Origin: Microbacterium sp.
GTDB lineage: Bacteria > Actinomycetota > Actinomycetes > Actinomycetales > Microbacteriaceae
NCBI RefSeq assembly: GCF_031179285.1
Contig: NZ_JAPSHY010000001.1
Coordinates: 62,001-126,000, forward strand
Length of the DNA stretch: 64,000 nucleotides
Direction: 5' to 3'
Below the pieces are notes generated by a model. It was not told where the DNA came from. It made no database searches and saw only the letters and a program-made list of their open reading frames with translations. Made by a program: the position numbers and the translations under genes. This document shows positions 1 through 8,784 of the stretch, in pieces; the first letter of the stretch is position 1; each line of letters opens with the position of its first letter.

Positions 1-1281
1 ATTGATCCAGAACTCGGCGAGCCGTCCGTTGCGCGAACCCAGGAGGTCGGCGATCGCCGGATCGTCCGCGAGAGCGGACTCGCCCGTCGGCGCGTCGGTA
101 TCGGTTCGAGCCTCGGCCACGCGATCGCGGTCGACGGCGCCGATCGCGCCGAGCACGCCGGCCGCCTTGCCATGGGTCTCGCTGACCTCACCGTGCGGGT
201 CGGAGTGGCGCACCAGCGTCGCACCGACGGGGACCCGCAGCACTCCGTCTTTCAGGTACACCGTGCGGATCAGGATCGGGGCGTCGAGGTCGTGTCCGCC
301 GTCACTGTTCGGGGTGAAGAGTGCGGCGACCCCCGAGTAGTAGCCGCGGGGGCGGCGCTCGTGACGCCGGATCACCGTACAGGCGTTCTGCATGGGGGAC
401 CCGGTCACCGTCGGAGCGAACATCGTCTCCCGGAGGATGTCGCGGGGGTCGAGCCGGCTGCGCCCTCGCAGCATGTATTCGGTGTGGGTGAGGCGGGACA
501 TCTGCTTGAGATGAGGCCCGGTGATCCTGCCGCCGTCCGAGCACACGGCGCTCATCATCTTGAGCTCCTCATCGACGACCATGAAGAGCTCCTCGGTCTC
601 CTTGGCCGAGGAGAGGAACTCGATGAGGGTCTCCTTCGTGGCACCGCCGGCGGGGTGGCGGAACGTGCCGGAGATGGGATTCATGGTCACGATCCCGTTG
701 CGGGCGACGACGTGGGCCTCCGGGCTCGCGCCGACTGCGATCAGGCCGGGCGTGACGACGGCGAACGTCCAGTACGCGCCGCGCTCGTGGGTGAGGAGAG
801 CTCGGAACCAGGTGAGCGCAGCGGTTCGCTCATCGGCCTCGACGTGAGCGGTGAAGTCGCGTCGGATGACGAAGTTGGCACCCTCGCCGCGACCGATCTC
901 GTCGGCGATGACACGCTCGACGATCGTCGCGTAGTCGTCGTCGGCGATGTCGAACCCGGCGTCCTGCAGCGGGATCGGCGTCTGGGGAAGCGCGCCCAGC
1001 AGTTTGTCCGTGGGCAGGTGGACGTGCTCGTCGACGACCAGACAGCGCAGCGGGGCGCCGTCGTCCTGAGCGACGAAGCCGCGCTCTCGCACCTGGCGGT
1101 ACGGGACCATCGCGAAGACCTCGCGCGCGACGCCGCCCGCGGTCAGCGGGATGTCGGCCAGCAGGTCGACGTCGACGACCTCGCCGGAGAGCAGCTCGAC
1201 GGTGTCGGCGTCGTCTCGGGCGATGAGCACGAAGGACGCGGTGGTGTCGGCTGCGAGCTCGGCGAGGCGAGAGAGGGTCAT
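1..1281 (-). CDS. Fused anthranilate synthase (TrpE-TrpG / PhzE type), 3' end beyond window
   Basis: Chorismate-binding enzyme that aminates chorismate, giving anthranilate (TrpE) or 2-amino-2-deoxyisochorismate (PhzE). The 427 codons seen cover the whole synthase domain and a linker; the glutamine amidotransferase domain expected in this fusion lies left of position 1. The sequence follows the PhzE pattern: PYRQ near residue 60, DEIGRGEGANFV, NPISGTFRHP, VDEELKMM, and the GSP motif followed by RGYYSGV. The ATG at 1281 has AGGAGA upstream. The tandem-Trp leader peptide and terminator just upstream argue that it serves tryptophan supply, as for the trpEG fusions with leader peptides known in Streptomyces, and not phenazine synthesis. 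Which of the two products it makes cannot be told from this fragment. Confidence 0.88.
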   Translation of the reverse strand, partial: MTLSRLAELAADTTASFVLIARDDADTVELLSGEVVDVDLLADIPLTAGGVAREVFAMVPYRQVRERGFVAQDDGAPLRCLVVDEHVHLPTDKLLGALPQTPIPLQDAGFDIADDDYATIVERVIADEIGRGEGANFVIRRDFTAHVEADERTAALTWFRALLTHERGAYWTFAVVTPGLIAVGASPEAHVVARNGIVTMNPISGTFRHPAGGATKETLIEFLSSAKETEELFMVVDEELKMMSAVCSDGGRITGPHLKQMSRLTHTEYMLRGRSRLDPRDILRETMFAPTVTGSPMQNACTVIRRHERRPRGYYSGVAALFTPNSDGGHDLDAPILIRTVYLKDGVLRVPVGATLVRHSDPHGEVSETHGKAAGVLGAIGAVDRDRVAEARTDTDAPTGESALADDPAIADLLGSRNGRLAEFWIN

Positions 1282-1316
1282 TGATGTCTCCTGTGCGGGG
1301 CTCCGGCTCGGCTCAA

Positions 1317-1341
1317 CGAAAAGACCGCCCCGGAGGCGGTC
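1317..1341 (-). terminator. Intrinsic terminator of the trp attenuator
   Basis: On the minus strand GACCGCC and GGCGGTC (1341-1335 and 1329-1323) form a perfect 7-bp stem with a 5-nt loop, followed by TTTT. It sits between the leader peptide and the anthranilate synthase gene. The 5' arm (ACCGCCT, 1340-1334) can instead pair with AGGCGGT at 1371-1365, which would be the antiterminator. Confidence 0.88.
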
Positions 1342-1369
1342 TGGATTCGTGGGAACGCGAACACACCGC

Positions 1370-1405
1370 CTAGGAGGCGGGCCACCAGGTGACGTTCGCG
1401 AGCAT
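1370..1405 (-). CDS. trpL: trp leader peptide MLANVTWWPAS
   Basis: An 11-codon frame with two adjacent Trp codons near its end. Its last codons form a hairpin (segments 1:2; 1380-1375 with 1371-1366) that includes the stop codon. A ribosome stalled on the Trp codons would cover segment 1, free segment 2 to pair with segment 3, and block the terminator at 1317-1341. When Trp-tRNA is plentiful the 1:2 and terminator hairpins form. This is classical ribosome-mediated attenuation. The ATG lies 6 nt after a TAGTTT hexamer, so the leader mRNA appears to start at the ATG itself. Confidence 0.88.
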   Translation of the reverse strand: MLANVTWWPAS

Positions 1406-1411
1406 GGGCCG

Positions 1412-1417
1412 AAACTA
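1412..1417 (-). promoter_or_regulatory. -10 hexamer TAGTTT for the trp leader
   Basis: The hexamer ends 6 nt before the leader peptide ATG, placing the expected transcript start on that ATG. The divergent ispG promoter lies about 80 bp away. Confidence 0.6.
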
Positions 1418-1496
1418 CCACAGGACGGCGGGCGGGACCGGCGGATGACGACCGCTGCCGGCGGTCGGCATCCAGCCCTCGCCCGTCGTGGCGGCG

Positions 1497-1502
1497 TAGG
1501 CT
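1497..1502 (+). promoter_or_regulatory. -10 hexamer TAGGCT for ispG (leaderless)
   Basis: The hexamer is followed by exactly 6 nt and then the GTG of ispG. No Shine-Dalgarno sequence is present. Confidence 0.65.
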
Positions 1503-1508
1503 TGAGGC

Positions 1509-2660
1509 GTGCCAGCAGTGAACCTTGGGATGCCGCGCATCCCCGAAGTCCTCGCCCCGCGCCGCAAGTCCCGCCAGATCAGAGTGGGCAAGGTGCTCGT
1601 CGGCGGCGACGCCCCGGTCAGCGTTCAGTCGATGACGACGACGAAGACCACGGACATCAACGGGACGCTGCAGCAGATCGCCGAGCTCACGGCATCCGGC
1701 TGCGAGATCGTCCGTGTCGCCGTTCCGACCCAGGACGACGCCGATGTGCTGCACATCATCGCGAAGAAGAGCCAGATCCCGGTCATCGCCGACATCCATT
1801 TCCAGCCGAAGTACGTCTTCCAGGCGATCGACGCCGGATGCGCCGCCGTCCGCGTCAACCCGGGCAACATCCGCAAGTTCGACGACCAAGTCGGAGCGAT
1901 CGCCAAGGCAGCCAAGGATGCCGGAGTCTCGCTTCGCATCGGCGTGAACGCCGGGTCGCTCGATCCGCGGCTGCTGCAGAAGTACGGCAAGGCGACCCCT
2001 GAGGCGCTCGCCGAGAGCGCCCGCTGGGAGGCTTCGCTGTTCGAGGAGCACGACTTCCACGATTTCAAGATCTCGGTCAAGCACAACGACCCCGTCATCA
2101 TGGTGCAGGCCTACCGCCTGCTCGCGCGGATGGGGGACTGGCCGCTGCACCTCGGTGTCACCGAGGCGGGACCCGCCTTCCAGGGCACGATCAAGAGCGC
2201 GACCGCCTTCGGCATCCTGCTCGGCGAGGGGATCGGCGACACGATCCGCGTCTCGCTGTCCGCGCCGCCGGCCGAAGAGGTGAAGGTCGGGCACCAGATC
2301 CTGCAGTCGCTGAACCTGCGAGAGCGCAAGCTCGAGATCGTCTCGTGCCCGTCATGCGGTCGCGCCCAGGTCGACGTCTACACGCTCGCGGAGAACGTGA
2401 CCGAGGGACTGAAGGACATGACCGTGCCGCTGCGCGTCGCCGTCATGGGTTGTGTCGTGAACGGTCCGGGTGAGGCGCGCGAAGCCGATCTCGGGGTCGC
2501 CTCGGGCAACGGCAAGGGACAGATCTTCGTCAAGGGTGAGGTCATCAAGACCGTCCCCGAGGCCGACATCGTCGCGACCCTCATCGAGGAGGCGAATCGC
2601 ATCGCGGCCGAGATGGGTCCGGATGCACCGATCGGCACCGCGCAGGTCGTCGCGAGCTGA
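1509..2660 (+). CDS. ispG: 4-hydroxy-3-methylbut-2-enyl diphosphate synthase
   Basis: Penultimate enzyme of the non-mevalonate (MEP) isoprenoid pathway; it converts the cyclic diphosphate MEcPP to HMBPP. The 383 residues form an N-terminal TIM barrel with SVQSMTTT and VRVNPGN motifs and a C-terminal iron-sulfur domain with C280-P-S-C283 and C315-VVNGPGE, the three cysteine ligands of the [4Fe-4S] cluster plus the nearby Glu. The length is that of the short bacterial form. The GTG start is preferred because the -10 hexamer ends 6 nt before it; an internal ATG at codon 8 is the alternative. It is transcribed away from the trp attenuator. Confidence 0.97.
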   Translation: MPAVNLGMPRIPEVLAPRRKSRQIRVGKVLVGGDAPVSVQSMTTTKTTDINGTLQQIAELTASGCEIVRVAVPTQDDADVLHIIAKKSQIPVIADIHFQPKYVFQAIDAGCAAVRVNPGNIRKFDDQVGAIAKAAKDAGVSLRIGVNAGSLDPRLLQKYGKATPEALAESARWEASLFEEHDFHDFKISVKHNDPVIMVQAYRLLARMGDWPLHLGVTEAGPAFQGTIKSATAFGILLGEGIGDTIRVSLSAPPAEEVKVGHQILQSLNLRERKLEIVSCPSCGRAQVDVYTLAENVTEGLKDMTVPLRVAVMGCVVNGPGEAREADLGVASGNGKGQIFVKGEVIKTVPEADIVATLIEEANRIAAEMGPDAPIGTAQVVAS

Positions 2661-2747
2661 CCCGTACACTCTCATCGTGCCGATCGACGGTGGAGCACCG
2701 CGCGGCTCAGCCGCACCCGGCCGCCGGGTCTGCATTCAAGGAGGAAC

Positions 2748-3611
2748 ATGTCCGCCACCGCTGTGACGTTCGCGGACGGGAGCGTGACCGGCCGCAGTGT
2801 CATCACGCGGGTGCAGGCGAGTCCTGTCGGCCCGATCGTCGTGCTCGAGAAGACACCGTTCCACCCCGTGGACCATACCTGGCCGGATCAGCCGGGGGAC
2901 TCCGGATCGCTGATCGCCGGCGGCAGTCGCGTCGACGTCGCCGAGGCGCTGATGGCAGCGGTGAGCGACGAGGGGGACTTCGCCGTCGGGGCCGACATCC
3001 CCGTCAAGCGCGGAGCCGCCGGATGGACGTGGCTGGTCGGCCACCGTCTGACCTCGGACGCCCCGGACTGGCTCACCCCGGGAGCCGAGGTGAGTCTCGA
3101 GGTCGATTCGAACCGACGCGCCGGACTCAGCCGCGGGCACACCGCGTGCCATCTCGCGTCGCTCGCCCTGGATCTGGCAGTGGCTGACCTGTGGCGGAAG
3201 GATCCGGGCGTCGACGCCCTCGGCACCCCGGACTTCGAGGGCAGGGCGAATCAGTCGAGTCGTATCCATGAGGACGGCAGCGTCGACGAGTACCGGCTCG
3301 GGAAGAGCCTCCGCAAGGCCGGATTCGACACCGAGACCTTCGCCGCGACACTCGATGAGCGAGAAGCACGGATCAACACGCGTCTGGCGGCGTGGGTCGA
3401 ATCAGCCGCTCGCAGCAGGATCGAGGCCGACGGACCCACGATCGTCGATCGTCGATCGTGGCACTGCGAGCTTCCAGAGGGTGAGGCGGTCATCCTCTGC
3501 GGCGGAACTCATGCGACGACGCTGGCGGAGTTCTCGCGCATCTCGGTGATGCTCGACCTCAGCGATCCGCAGCTGCTGGTGATGACCACCACGGCGGCTC
3601 CTGCGCGCTAA
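2748..3611 (+). CDS. AlaX-like alanyl-tRNA editing domain protein
   Basis: Stand-alone relative of the editing domain of alanyl- and threonyl-tRNA synthetases, a zinc-dependent domain that hydrolyses mischarged tRNA. The four expected metal ligands are present: H131-x3-H135 (in GHTACHL) and C251-GGT-H255. The N-terminal part carries the usual FHP...QPGDSG region (residues 39-53). At 287 residues it is longer than minimal AlaX proteins, with an insert between the two metal motifs. The ATG has a strong AAGGAGG ribosome site. It lies 87 nt after ispG on the same strand. The exact substrate, such as Ser-tRNA(Ala), is not visible in the sequence. Confidence 0.82.
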   Translation: MSATAVTFADGSVTGRSVITRVQASPVGPIVVLEKTPFHPVDHTWPDQPGDSGSLIAGGSRVDVAEALMAAVSDEGDFAVGADIPVKRGAAGWTWLVGHRLTSDAPDWLTPGAEVSLEVDSNRRAGLSRGHTACHLASLALDLAVADLWRKDPGVDALGTPDFEGRANQSSRIHEDGSVDEYRLGKSLRKAGFDTETFAATLDEREARINTRLAAWVESAARSRIEADGPTIVDRRSWHCELPEGEAVILCGGTHATTLAEFSRISVMLDLSDPQLLVMTTTAAPAR

Positions 3612-5035
3612 CCAGTCTCCACCGGCGAGAACTCCACCTCACCGCGAGCGATGTCGGCGCGGACGAGTCGCAGCGAGATCCTCCTTCCCGGAGCCGCACC
3701 CGCGGGGACGGGGGCCGTCGCCGTCACGGCCGGCTCCGCGATCTGGATCGTCGCACGTTCCTCCCGCAGCTCGATCACGGTCGCCTCGATGACGGATCCG
3801 ACGAGCGGTGTCAGCAGCGCGGCCTCGACGCAGTTGATCGTCGCGGAGTCGAGCTTCGACGCGCGCTGCGCCGACGCCTGCATCAGGTCGGGCAGCTCGG
3901 CGAGCGACTCCCGCGCCCAGGCGGGGATCTCCTCACCCGTCGACACCGCGAGGCAGATGGCGAGCGACCATCGGTCGACGAGGCGCCGCAGCGGTGCCGT
4001 CGCGTGCGCGTAGGGCGCAGCGATCGCGGCCTGGCCGGTGTCGGCAGGCGCTGCACCGTCGAAGGCCCGGTATCCGGCCCCGCGGAAGAGCGACGCCGCC
4101 GCCTCCAGCACCGGAAGCGTCATCGGATCCTCCCGGTCGAGACCTCGCAGATAGTCGCCGTACCGACCAGCGGTCCAGGGTCGGCCCAGCGCCTCCGTCT
4201 GCCTCCGGAACGCGGCGAACGACTTCTCATCAGGCTGCGGCATGGTGCGCAGGATCCCGACTCCGGCCTGAAGCATCAGGGTGGCCGCCGCCATCCCCGT
4301 CATCAGCGAGAGCTGCGCGTTCCATTCCTCGACGGGGAGGGGATGCCGCCGCTCGATGGCGTAGCTTCCGTCCGCGGCCCGCACCACCTCCTCGTCGGGC
4401 AGGTTCAGGCTCGCGCCGCCTCGCAGCCGCTCCTGCTCGACCCGGAGGGCACCGATCACCGGCAGCAGGGAGACAGCGCTGTCCTCACCACGGTCCAGCG
4501 TTTGCTGAGCCGACACGTAGTCCAGCTGCGCGCGCGAGCGGATGATCGCGCGTTCGAGCCAAAACTCCGACACGGCGCCGGCATCATCCAGATCGAACGT
4601 CCAGACCAGCGCGGGGCGATCCACGTTCGGCAACAGCGACGCGCGGTCCTCGCTCAGAACCGGTGGATGCAGCGGTATCGAGCCGTCCGCGGCGTACAGC
4701 GTCTGACCACGACGGCGGGCCTCGGCGTCGACGGCTCCGCCCGGCGTCACGAACCCCGGCACGTCTGCGATCGCGTAGCGCACGGTGTAGCCGGTGCCTC
4801 GGCGTTCGAGGTGGAAGGCCTGATCCAGGTCGCGCGAGCCGACCGGATCCAGGGTCGCGAACGCGACATCGCGCAGATCCAGCTCCGCAGGTGCGGGAGC
4901 GGCAGCCTCGGCTTCGGCGAGTGCGGACGGCGGGAATGAGACCGGAGCGTCGACCGACTCCCGCAGCGCCGCGAGCGCCGCGGCGAGCTCGGTCTGGGCG
5001 GCGGACGCAGCGACGTGCGATCGACGGTGAGGCAT
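3608..5035 (-). CDS. Short RNB-domain ribonuclease (RNase II/R family)
   Basis: A 475-residue protein made of little more than the RNB catalytic domain of 3'-5' exoribonucleases; cold-shock and basic tails are not evident. The metal-binding segment reads TLD63-PVGSRD69-LD71-Q72. The three Asp positions matching D201, D207 and D209 of E. coli RNase II are kept, while the fourth (D210) is Gln. The later PYAHATAPLRR motif matches the family signature. The ATG at 5035 is 6 nt after TATGGT, favouring that start over longer open sequence upstream. The 3' end overlaps the end of the AlaX-like gene by 4 nt, tail to tail. Confidence 0.88.
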   Translation of the reverse strand: MPHRRSHVAASAAQTELAAALAALRESVDAPVSFPPSALAEAEAAAPAPAELDLRDVAFATLDPVGSRDLDQAFHLERRGTGYTVRYAIADVPGFVTPGGAVDAEARRRGQTLYAADGSIPLHPPVLSEDRASLLPNVDRPALVWTFDLDDAGAVSEFWLERAIIRSRAQLDYVSAQQTLDRGEDSAVSLLPVIGALRVEQERLRGGASLNLPDEEVVRAADGSYAIERRHPLPVEEWNAQLSLMTGMAAATLMLQAGVGILRTMPQPDEKSFAAFRRQTEALGRPWTAGRYGDYLRGLDREDPMTLPVLEAAASLFRGAGYRAFDGAAPADTGQAAIAAPYAHATAPLRRLVDRWSLAICLAVSTGEEIPAWARESLAELPDLMQASAQRASKLDSATINCVEAALLTPLVGSVIEATVIELREERATIQIAEPAVTATAPVPAGAAPGRRISLRLVRADIARGEVEFSPVETG

Positions 5036-5041
5036 GGATCC

Positions 5042-5047
5042 ACCATA
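5042..5047 (-). promoter_or_regulatory. -10 hexamer TATGGT for the RNB ribonuclease
   Basis: It ends 6 nt before the ATG at 5035. The divergent leaderless promoter of the next gene lies about 40 bp away. Confidence 0.55.
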
Positions 5048-5083
5048 TGGGGGTGTGCGACCCGAGGTCCCGCCCCGCCGGGT

Positions 5084-5089
5084 TAGCGT
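5084..5089 (+). promoter_or_regulatory. -10 hexamer TAGCGT for the PEP-mutase-like gene
   Basis: The spacer GGAGGC of 6 nt separates it from the ATG at 5096; the purine-rich spacer is too close to the ATG to act as a normal ribosome site. Confidence 0.6.
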
Positions 5090-5095
5090 GGAGGC

Positions 5096-5866
5096 ATGAC
5101 CACAGCTTCGAAAGCTCAGACCCTCGTCGGACTCTACGAGGCGCCGGAGATCCTCCGCGTCATCAACGTCTGGGACGTCGTGTCCGCACGCGCGGTCGCC
5201 ATGCTCCCCGAGTCGAAGGCGATCGCCACGGCGGGCCACGGCATCGCCTCCAGCTTCGGATATGGCGACGGCGCCATCCCGCGCGACGTGATGCTCGACA
5301 TGGTCGGCCGGATCGCTGCGGCGGTGGAACTGCCGGTGACGGCCGACCTCGACGACGGATACGGCGACGCGGGCGAGACCACGCGCCGTGCCATCGCCGC
5401 GGGTGTGGTCGGCGCGAACGTGGAGGACAGGCTGAAGCCGCTCGGCGAATCGGTCGCGGCCGTCGAGGCGATCGTGAAGGCGGCGTCGGCCGAAGGTGTG
5501 CCGTTCGCGCTGAATGCGCGAACCGATGCCTTCGTGCGCGCGGGGGGCCGCTCCGCGAAGGAGAGCGTCGCCGACGCGATCCAGCGCGGCCGCGCCTACC
5601 TCGATGCCGGGGCGACGTGCATCTTCGTGCCCGGGCTGCTCGATGCGTCCTTGACCCGCCAGCTGGTCGATGGGATCGGCGAGCGGAAGGTCAGCGTCAT
5701 CGGCATCCCCGGAGCGCTGGCCGCCTCGGAGTACGAGACCCTCGGCGTCGCGCGGATCTCGTACGGCCCGCTGCCGCAGCGCGTCGCGCTGACGGCGCTT
5801 CAGGAGCTCGCATCGAGCCTGTACGGGGGAGGCGTCGTGCCGACCGGGCTCCCGGCTCTCAACTGA
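5096..5866 (+). CDS. Isocitrate lyase/PEP mutase family protein
   Basis: Member of the PEP mutase/isocitrate lyase superfamily of (beta/alpha)8 enzymes that make or break C-C or C-P bonds next to a carboxylate, using Mg2+. The metal-binding DLDDGYGD segment (about residue 83) and the later NVED and ALNARTDAF motifs are present. The KKCGH loop of true isocitrate lyases is absent, so it belongs to the short PEP-phosphonomutase-like branch (about 250 residues). No phosphonate genes are nearby, so the substrate remains unknown. Confidence 0.85.
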   Translation: MTTASKAQTLVGLYEAPEILRVINVWDVVSARAVAMLPESKAIATAGHGIASSFGYGDGAIPRDVMLDMVGRIAAAVELPVTADLDDGYGDAGETTRRAIAAGVVGANVEDRLKPLGESVAAVEAIVKAASAEGVPFALNARTDAFVRAGGRSAKESVADAIQRGRAYLDAGATCIFVPGLLDASLTRQLVDGIGERKVSVIGIPGALAASEYETLGVARISYGPLPQRVALTALQELASSLYGGGVVPTGLPALN

Positions 5867-5910
5867 CGAAGGCCCTTCCGGGCTCGACAAGGCGGGTGCC
5901 ACGGGGTCAC

Positions 5911-5916
5911 TAGACT
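5911..5916 (+). promoter_or_regulatory. -10 hexamer TAGACT for proS (leaderless)
   Basis: It is followed by TGGCCC and then the GTG start of proS, giving a 6-nt spacing. Confidence 0.65.
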
Positions 5917-5922
5917 TGGCCC

Positions 5923-7680
5923 GTGGTCACTCGTCTCTCCCATCTGTTCCTTCGCACGCTCCGCGAGCACCCCGCCGATGCGGAGGTCGCCAGCCACCGC
6001 CTGCTGGTGCGCGCCGGCTATATCCGCCGTGCCGCACCGGGGATCTTCACGTGGCTGCCGCTGGGACTGAAGGTGAAGGCCAGGATCGAGAGCATCGTCC
6101 GCGAGGAGATGGCGAACGCCGGAGCGCAGGAGGTGCACTTCCCGGCTCTCCTGCCGCGCGAGCCGTACGAGCTCTCCGGCAGGTGGCAGTCCTACGGCGA
6201 CGGGATCTTCCGTCTTCACGACCGTAAGGGCGCCGACTATCTGCTCGCGCCGACCCACGAAGAGATGTTCACCCTCCTCGTGAAGGACCTCTATTCCTCG
6301 TACAAGGACCTGCCGCTGACGATCTTCCAGATCCAGGACAAGTACCGCGACGAAGCTCGTCCGCGCGCGGGGCTCCTGCGTGGGCGCGAATTCACCATGA
6401 AGGACGCGTACTCCTTCGATGCCTCGGATGCCGGGTTGGAAGCGAGCTACGAGTCCCAGCGCGACGCCTACGAACGGATCTTCCAGCGCCTCGGCTTGGA
6501 GTACGTGATCGTGGCCGCCGACAACGGACTCATGGGCGGCGCACGCAGCGAGGAGTTCCTGCACCCCACGCCTGTCGGCGAAGACACCTTCGTGCGCAGC
6601 GACGGCGGGTACGCCGCGAATGTGGAGGCGTTCACGACGGCCGTGCCCGAGGCGATCGCCTTCGATGCCGACGCGTCGCCGGTCGTCTTCGACTCGCCCG
6701 ACACGCCGACAATCGAGACCCTGGTCGCGCACTGCAACGCTCACTTCGACGGGGAGTACACCGCGGCCGACACTCTGAAGAACGTCGTGCTGGCGCTCAC
6801 ACACGTCGACGGCACGCGTGAGCTCGTGGTCGTCGGCCTCCCGGGTGATCGCGAGGTCGACGAGAAGCGCGCCGAGGTCGCCTTCGCGCCTGCCGAGGTG
6901 GAGACCGCCACCGCAGAGGACTTCGAGAACAACCCGCTGCTCGTGAAGGGGTACATCGGCCCCTGGTCACCGACCGGTGCCGTGCTCGGCGAGGACTCCG
7001 CCACCGGCATCCGCTACCTCGTCGACCCCCGAGTGAGCGAAGGCAGCAGCTGGATCACGGGAGCGAACATCGACCAGAAGCACGCTCACTCGGTCGTCGC
7101 CGGCCGGGATTTCTTCGCGGACGGCATCGTCGAGATCGCGAACGTGCGCGCCGGTGACCCTGCCCCGGACGGATCGGGTCCTGTCGAACTGGCCCGCGGC
7201 ATGGAGATCGGTCACGTCTTCCAGCTCGGCCGCTTCTTCGCCGAGACCCTCGGGCTGAAGGTGCTCGACGAGAACGGCAAGCTCGTCACCGTCACCATGG
7301 GCTCCTACGGCATCGGGATCACCCGCATCCTCGCGATCATCGCCGAACTCCACAACGACGACAAGGGGCTCATCTGGCCCGCGTCCGTCGCACCCTTCGA
7401 CGTCCACGTCGTCGCCGCGGGTCGAGACCAGGTCGTGTTCGACACCGCAGCCGAGATCTCCGACCAGCTGGAATCCGCAGGTCTCGACGTCCTCTACGAC
7501 GACCGCGCCAAGGTGTCGCCCGGCGTGAAGTTCGGCGACGCGGAGCTGGTCGGCGTGCCGAAGATCGTCATCGTCGGCCGCGGCGCCGCCGACGGCCTGG
7601 TGGAGCTGTGGGATCGGCGTACAGGTGAGCGGGAGTCCGTCGCCGCCGCCGGGATCGTGGCCCGGCTCTCGGGTCGCTGA
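5923..7680 (+). CDS. proS: Prolyl-tRNA synthetase
   Basis: Class II synthetase that charges tRNA(Pro). The 585 residues follow the bacterial architecture: catalytic core with motif 2 ([16 protein letters not shown]), an editing insertion of about 150 residues between motifs 2 and 3, motif 3 [12 protein letters not shown], and a C-terminal anticodon-binding domain. The GTG start fits the leaderless promoter just upstream. It opens the block of translation genes that continues with nusA, infB and rbfA. Confidence 0.97.
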   Translation: MVTRLSHLFLRTLREHPADAEVASHRLLVRAGYIRRAAPGIFTWLPLGLKVKARIESIVREEMANAGAQEVHFPALLPREPYELSGRWQSYGDGIFRLHDRKGADYLLAPTHEEMFTLLVKDLYSSYKDLPLTIFQIQDKYRDEARPRAGLLRGREFTMKDAYSFDASDAGLEASYESQRDAYERIFQRLGLEYVIVAADNGLMGGARSEEFLHPTPVGEDTFVRSDGGYAANVEAFTTAVPEAIAFDADASPVVFDSPDTPTIETLVAHCNAHFDGEYTAADTLKNVVLALTHVDGTRELVVVGLPGDREVDEKRAEVAFAPAEVETATAEDFENNPLLVKGYIGPWSPTGAVLGEDSATGIRYLVDPRVSEGSSWITGANIDQKHAHSVVAGRDFFADGIVEIANVRAGDPAPDGSGPVELARGMEIGHVFQLGRFFAETLGLKVLDENGKLVTVTMGSYGIGITRILAIIAELHNDDKGLIWPASVAPFDVHVVAAGRDQVVFDTAAEISDQLESAGLDVLYDDRAKVSPGVKFGDAELVGVPKIVIVGRGAADGLVELWDRRTGERESVAAAGIVARLSGR

Positions 7681-7742
7681 GCCGCCGGAGGAGTTCGCCG
7701 GGTCGATCGCCCGCGCGGGTCGCGACGTGACAGGGTGGAACC

Positions 7743-8780
7743 ATGAGCAATGCGCTGACCTCTGACGAATTCGATGCAGACCTCGCGAGGGTTATCGACG
7801 ACGCGGGCGTCCGGACGAATCGCCCGCTGATCGCCCGCATCATGCGAACGGGGCTCCTCCTCGGCACCGACGGCACCTCGCGGCTCGACCTGAAGATCGC
7901 CTCGGCCGCGCTGTCGGAGATGCGCGACGCGTTCGGTCTGTTCCGTCCCTACGTCGAGACACCGAAGGTCACCGTGTTCGGGTCGGCGCGAACACTTCAC
8001 GACGATCCGCTCTACGCCCAGGCACGTGACGTCGCGGCCGCTCTCGCCGCGCAGGGATGGATGGTCGTCACGGGGGCGGGGCCGGGGATCATGCAGGCGG
8101 CCGCCGAAGGCGCGGGCGATGCGATGGCGCTCGGCGTGTCGATCCGCCTGCCCTTCGAGGAGAAGCCGGACGAGACCCTCGTCGCCGACGATGCGCACGT
8201 CGTGCAGATGAAGTACTTCTTCACACGCAAGCTCATGCTGATGAAGGAATCACTGGGATTCATCTGCCTGCCCGGCGGCTTCGGCACGATGGACGAGATG
8301 TTCGAGCTGCTCACGCTGCAGCAGACCGGCAAAGCAGAACCCATGCCGATCGTGCTGCTCGATCAGCCTGACGGCCGGTTCTGGGCCGGGCTCACCCGCT
8401 TCGTGGACGAGCAGATGATTCCTGCCGGTGTCATCGCGCCGGACGACCTCGAGCGAGTGCTGGTGACCGATTCGGTCGACGCCGCGGTCGCGGAGATCAC
8501 CCGGTTCTGGCGCAACTACCATTCCCTGCGCTGGGTGGGCGACCGGCTCGTCCTCCGATTGCGCGCCGAGCCGTCCGACGAGGATGTCGCGGGCCTGAAC
8601 GAGCAGTTCGCCGATGAGCTCGCCGACGGGCCGATCGAGAAGAGCGTCCCGCTGCACGTCGAGCACCTCGACCAGGATCGGCTCGACCTGCACCGGCTCG
8701 TGCTCCGGCTGCGGCCGCGAGCGGTCGGTTCGCTGCACCGACTGATCCGGGCGATCAACGCGCTTCCGACCGCGCCCTGA
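7743..8780 (+). CDS. LOG-family nucleotide 5'-monophosphate hydrolase-like protein
   Basis: Rossmann-fold protein of the LOG/TIGR00730 family (often misnamed lysine decarboxylase); characterised members release the base from nucleotide monophosphates, including cytokinin nucleotides. The GAGPGIMQAAAEGA segment and the P177-GGFGTMDE signature are intact. At 345 residues it has N- and C-terminal extensions of roughly 75 residues around the usual core. A CAGGGT hexamer ends 6 nt before the ATG, a weaker version of the leaderless pattern. It ends 4 nt from the convergent amine oxidase gene. Confidence 0.85.
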   Translation: MSNALTSDEFDADLARVIDDAGVRTNRPLIARIMRTGLLLGTDGTSRLDLKIASAALSEMRDAFGLFRPYVETPKVTVFGSARTLHDDPLYAQARDVAAALAAQGWMVVTGAGPGIMQAAAEGAGDAMALGVSIRLPFEEKPDETLVADDAHVVQMKYFFTRKLMLMKESLGFICLPGGFGTMDEMFELLTLQQTGKAEPMPIVLLDQPDGRFWAGLTRFVDEQMIPAGVIAPDDLERVLVTDSVDAAVAEITRFWRNYHSLRWVGDRLVLRLRAEPSDEDVAGLNEQFADELADGPIEKSVPLHVEHLDQDRLDLHRLVLRLRPRAVGSLHRLIRAINALPTAP

Positions 8781-8784
8781 CCGG

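Noticed and set aside
1..1281. A phenazine biosynthesis locus
   Set aside because: Only the PhzE-type enzyme is seen, no other phz genes are present, and a tryptophan attenuator controls it.
5036..5902. Upstream extension of the RNB ribonuclease frame
   Set aside because: The extension lies antisense to the PEP-mutase-like gene and lacks similarity; the ATG at 5035 has a promoter at leaderless spacing.
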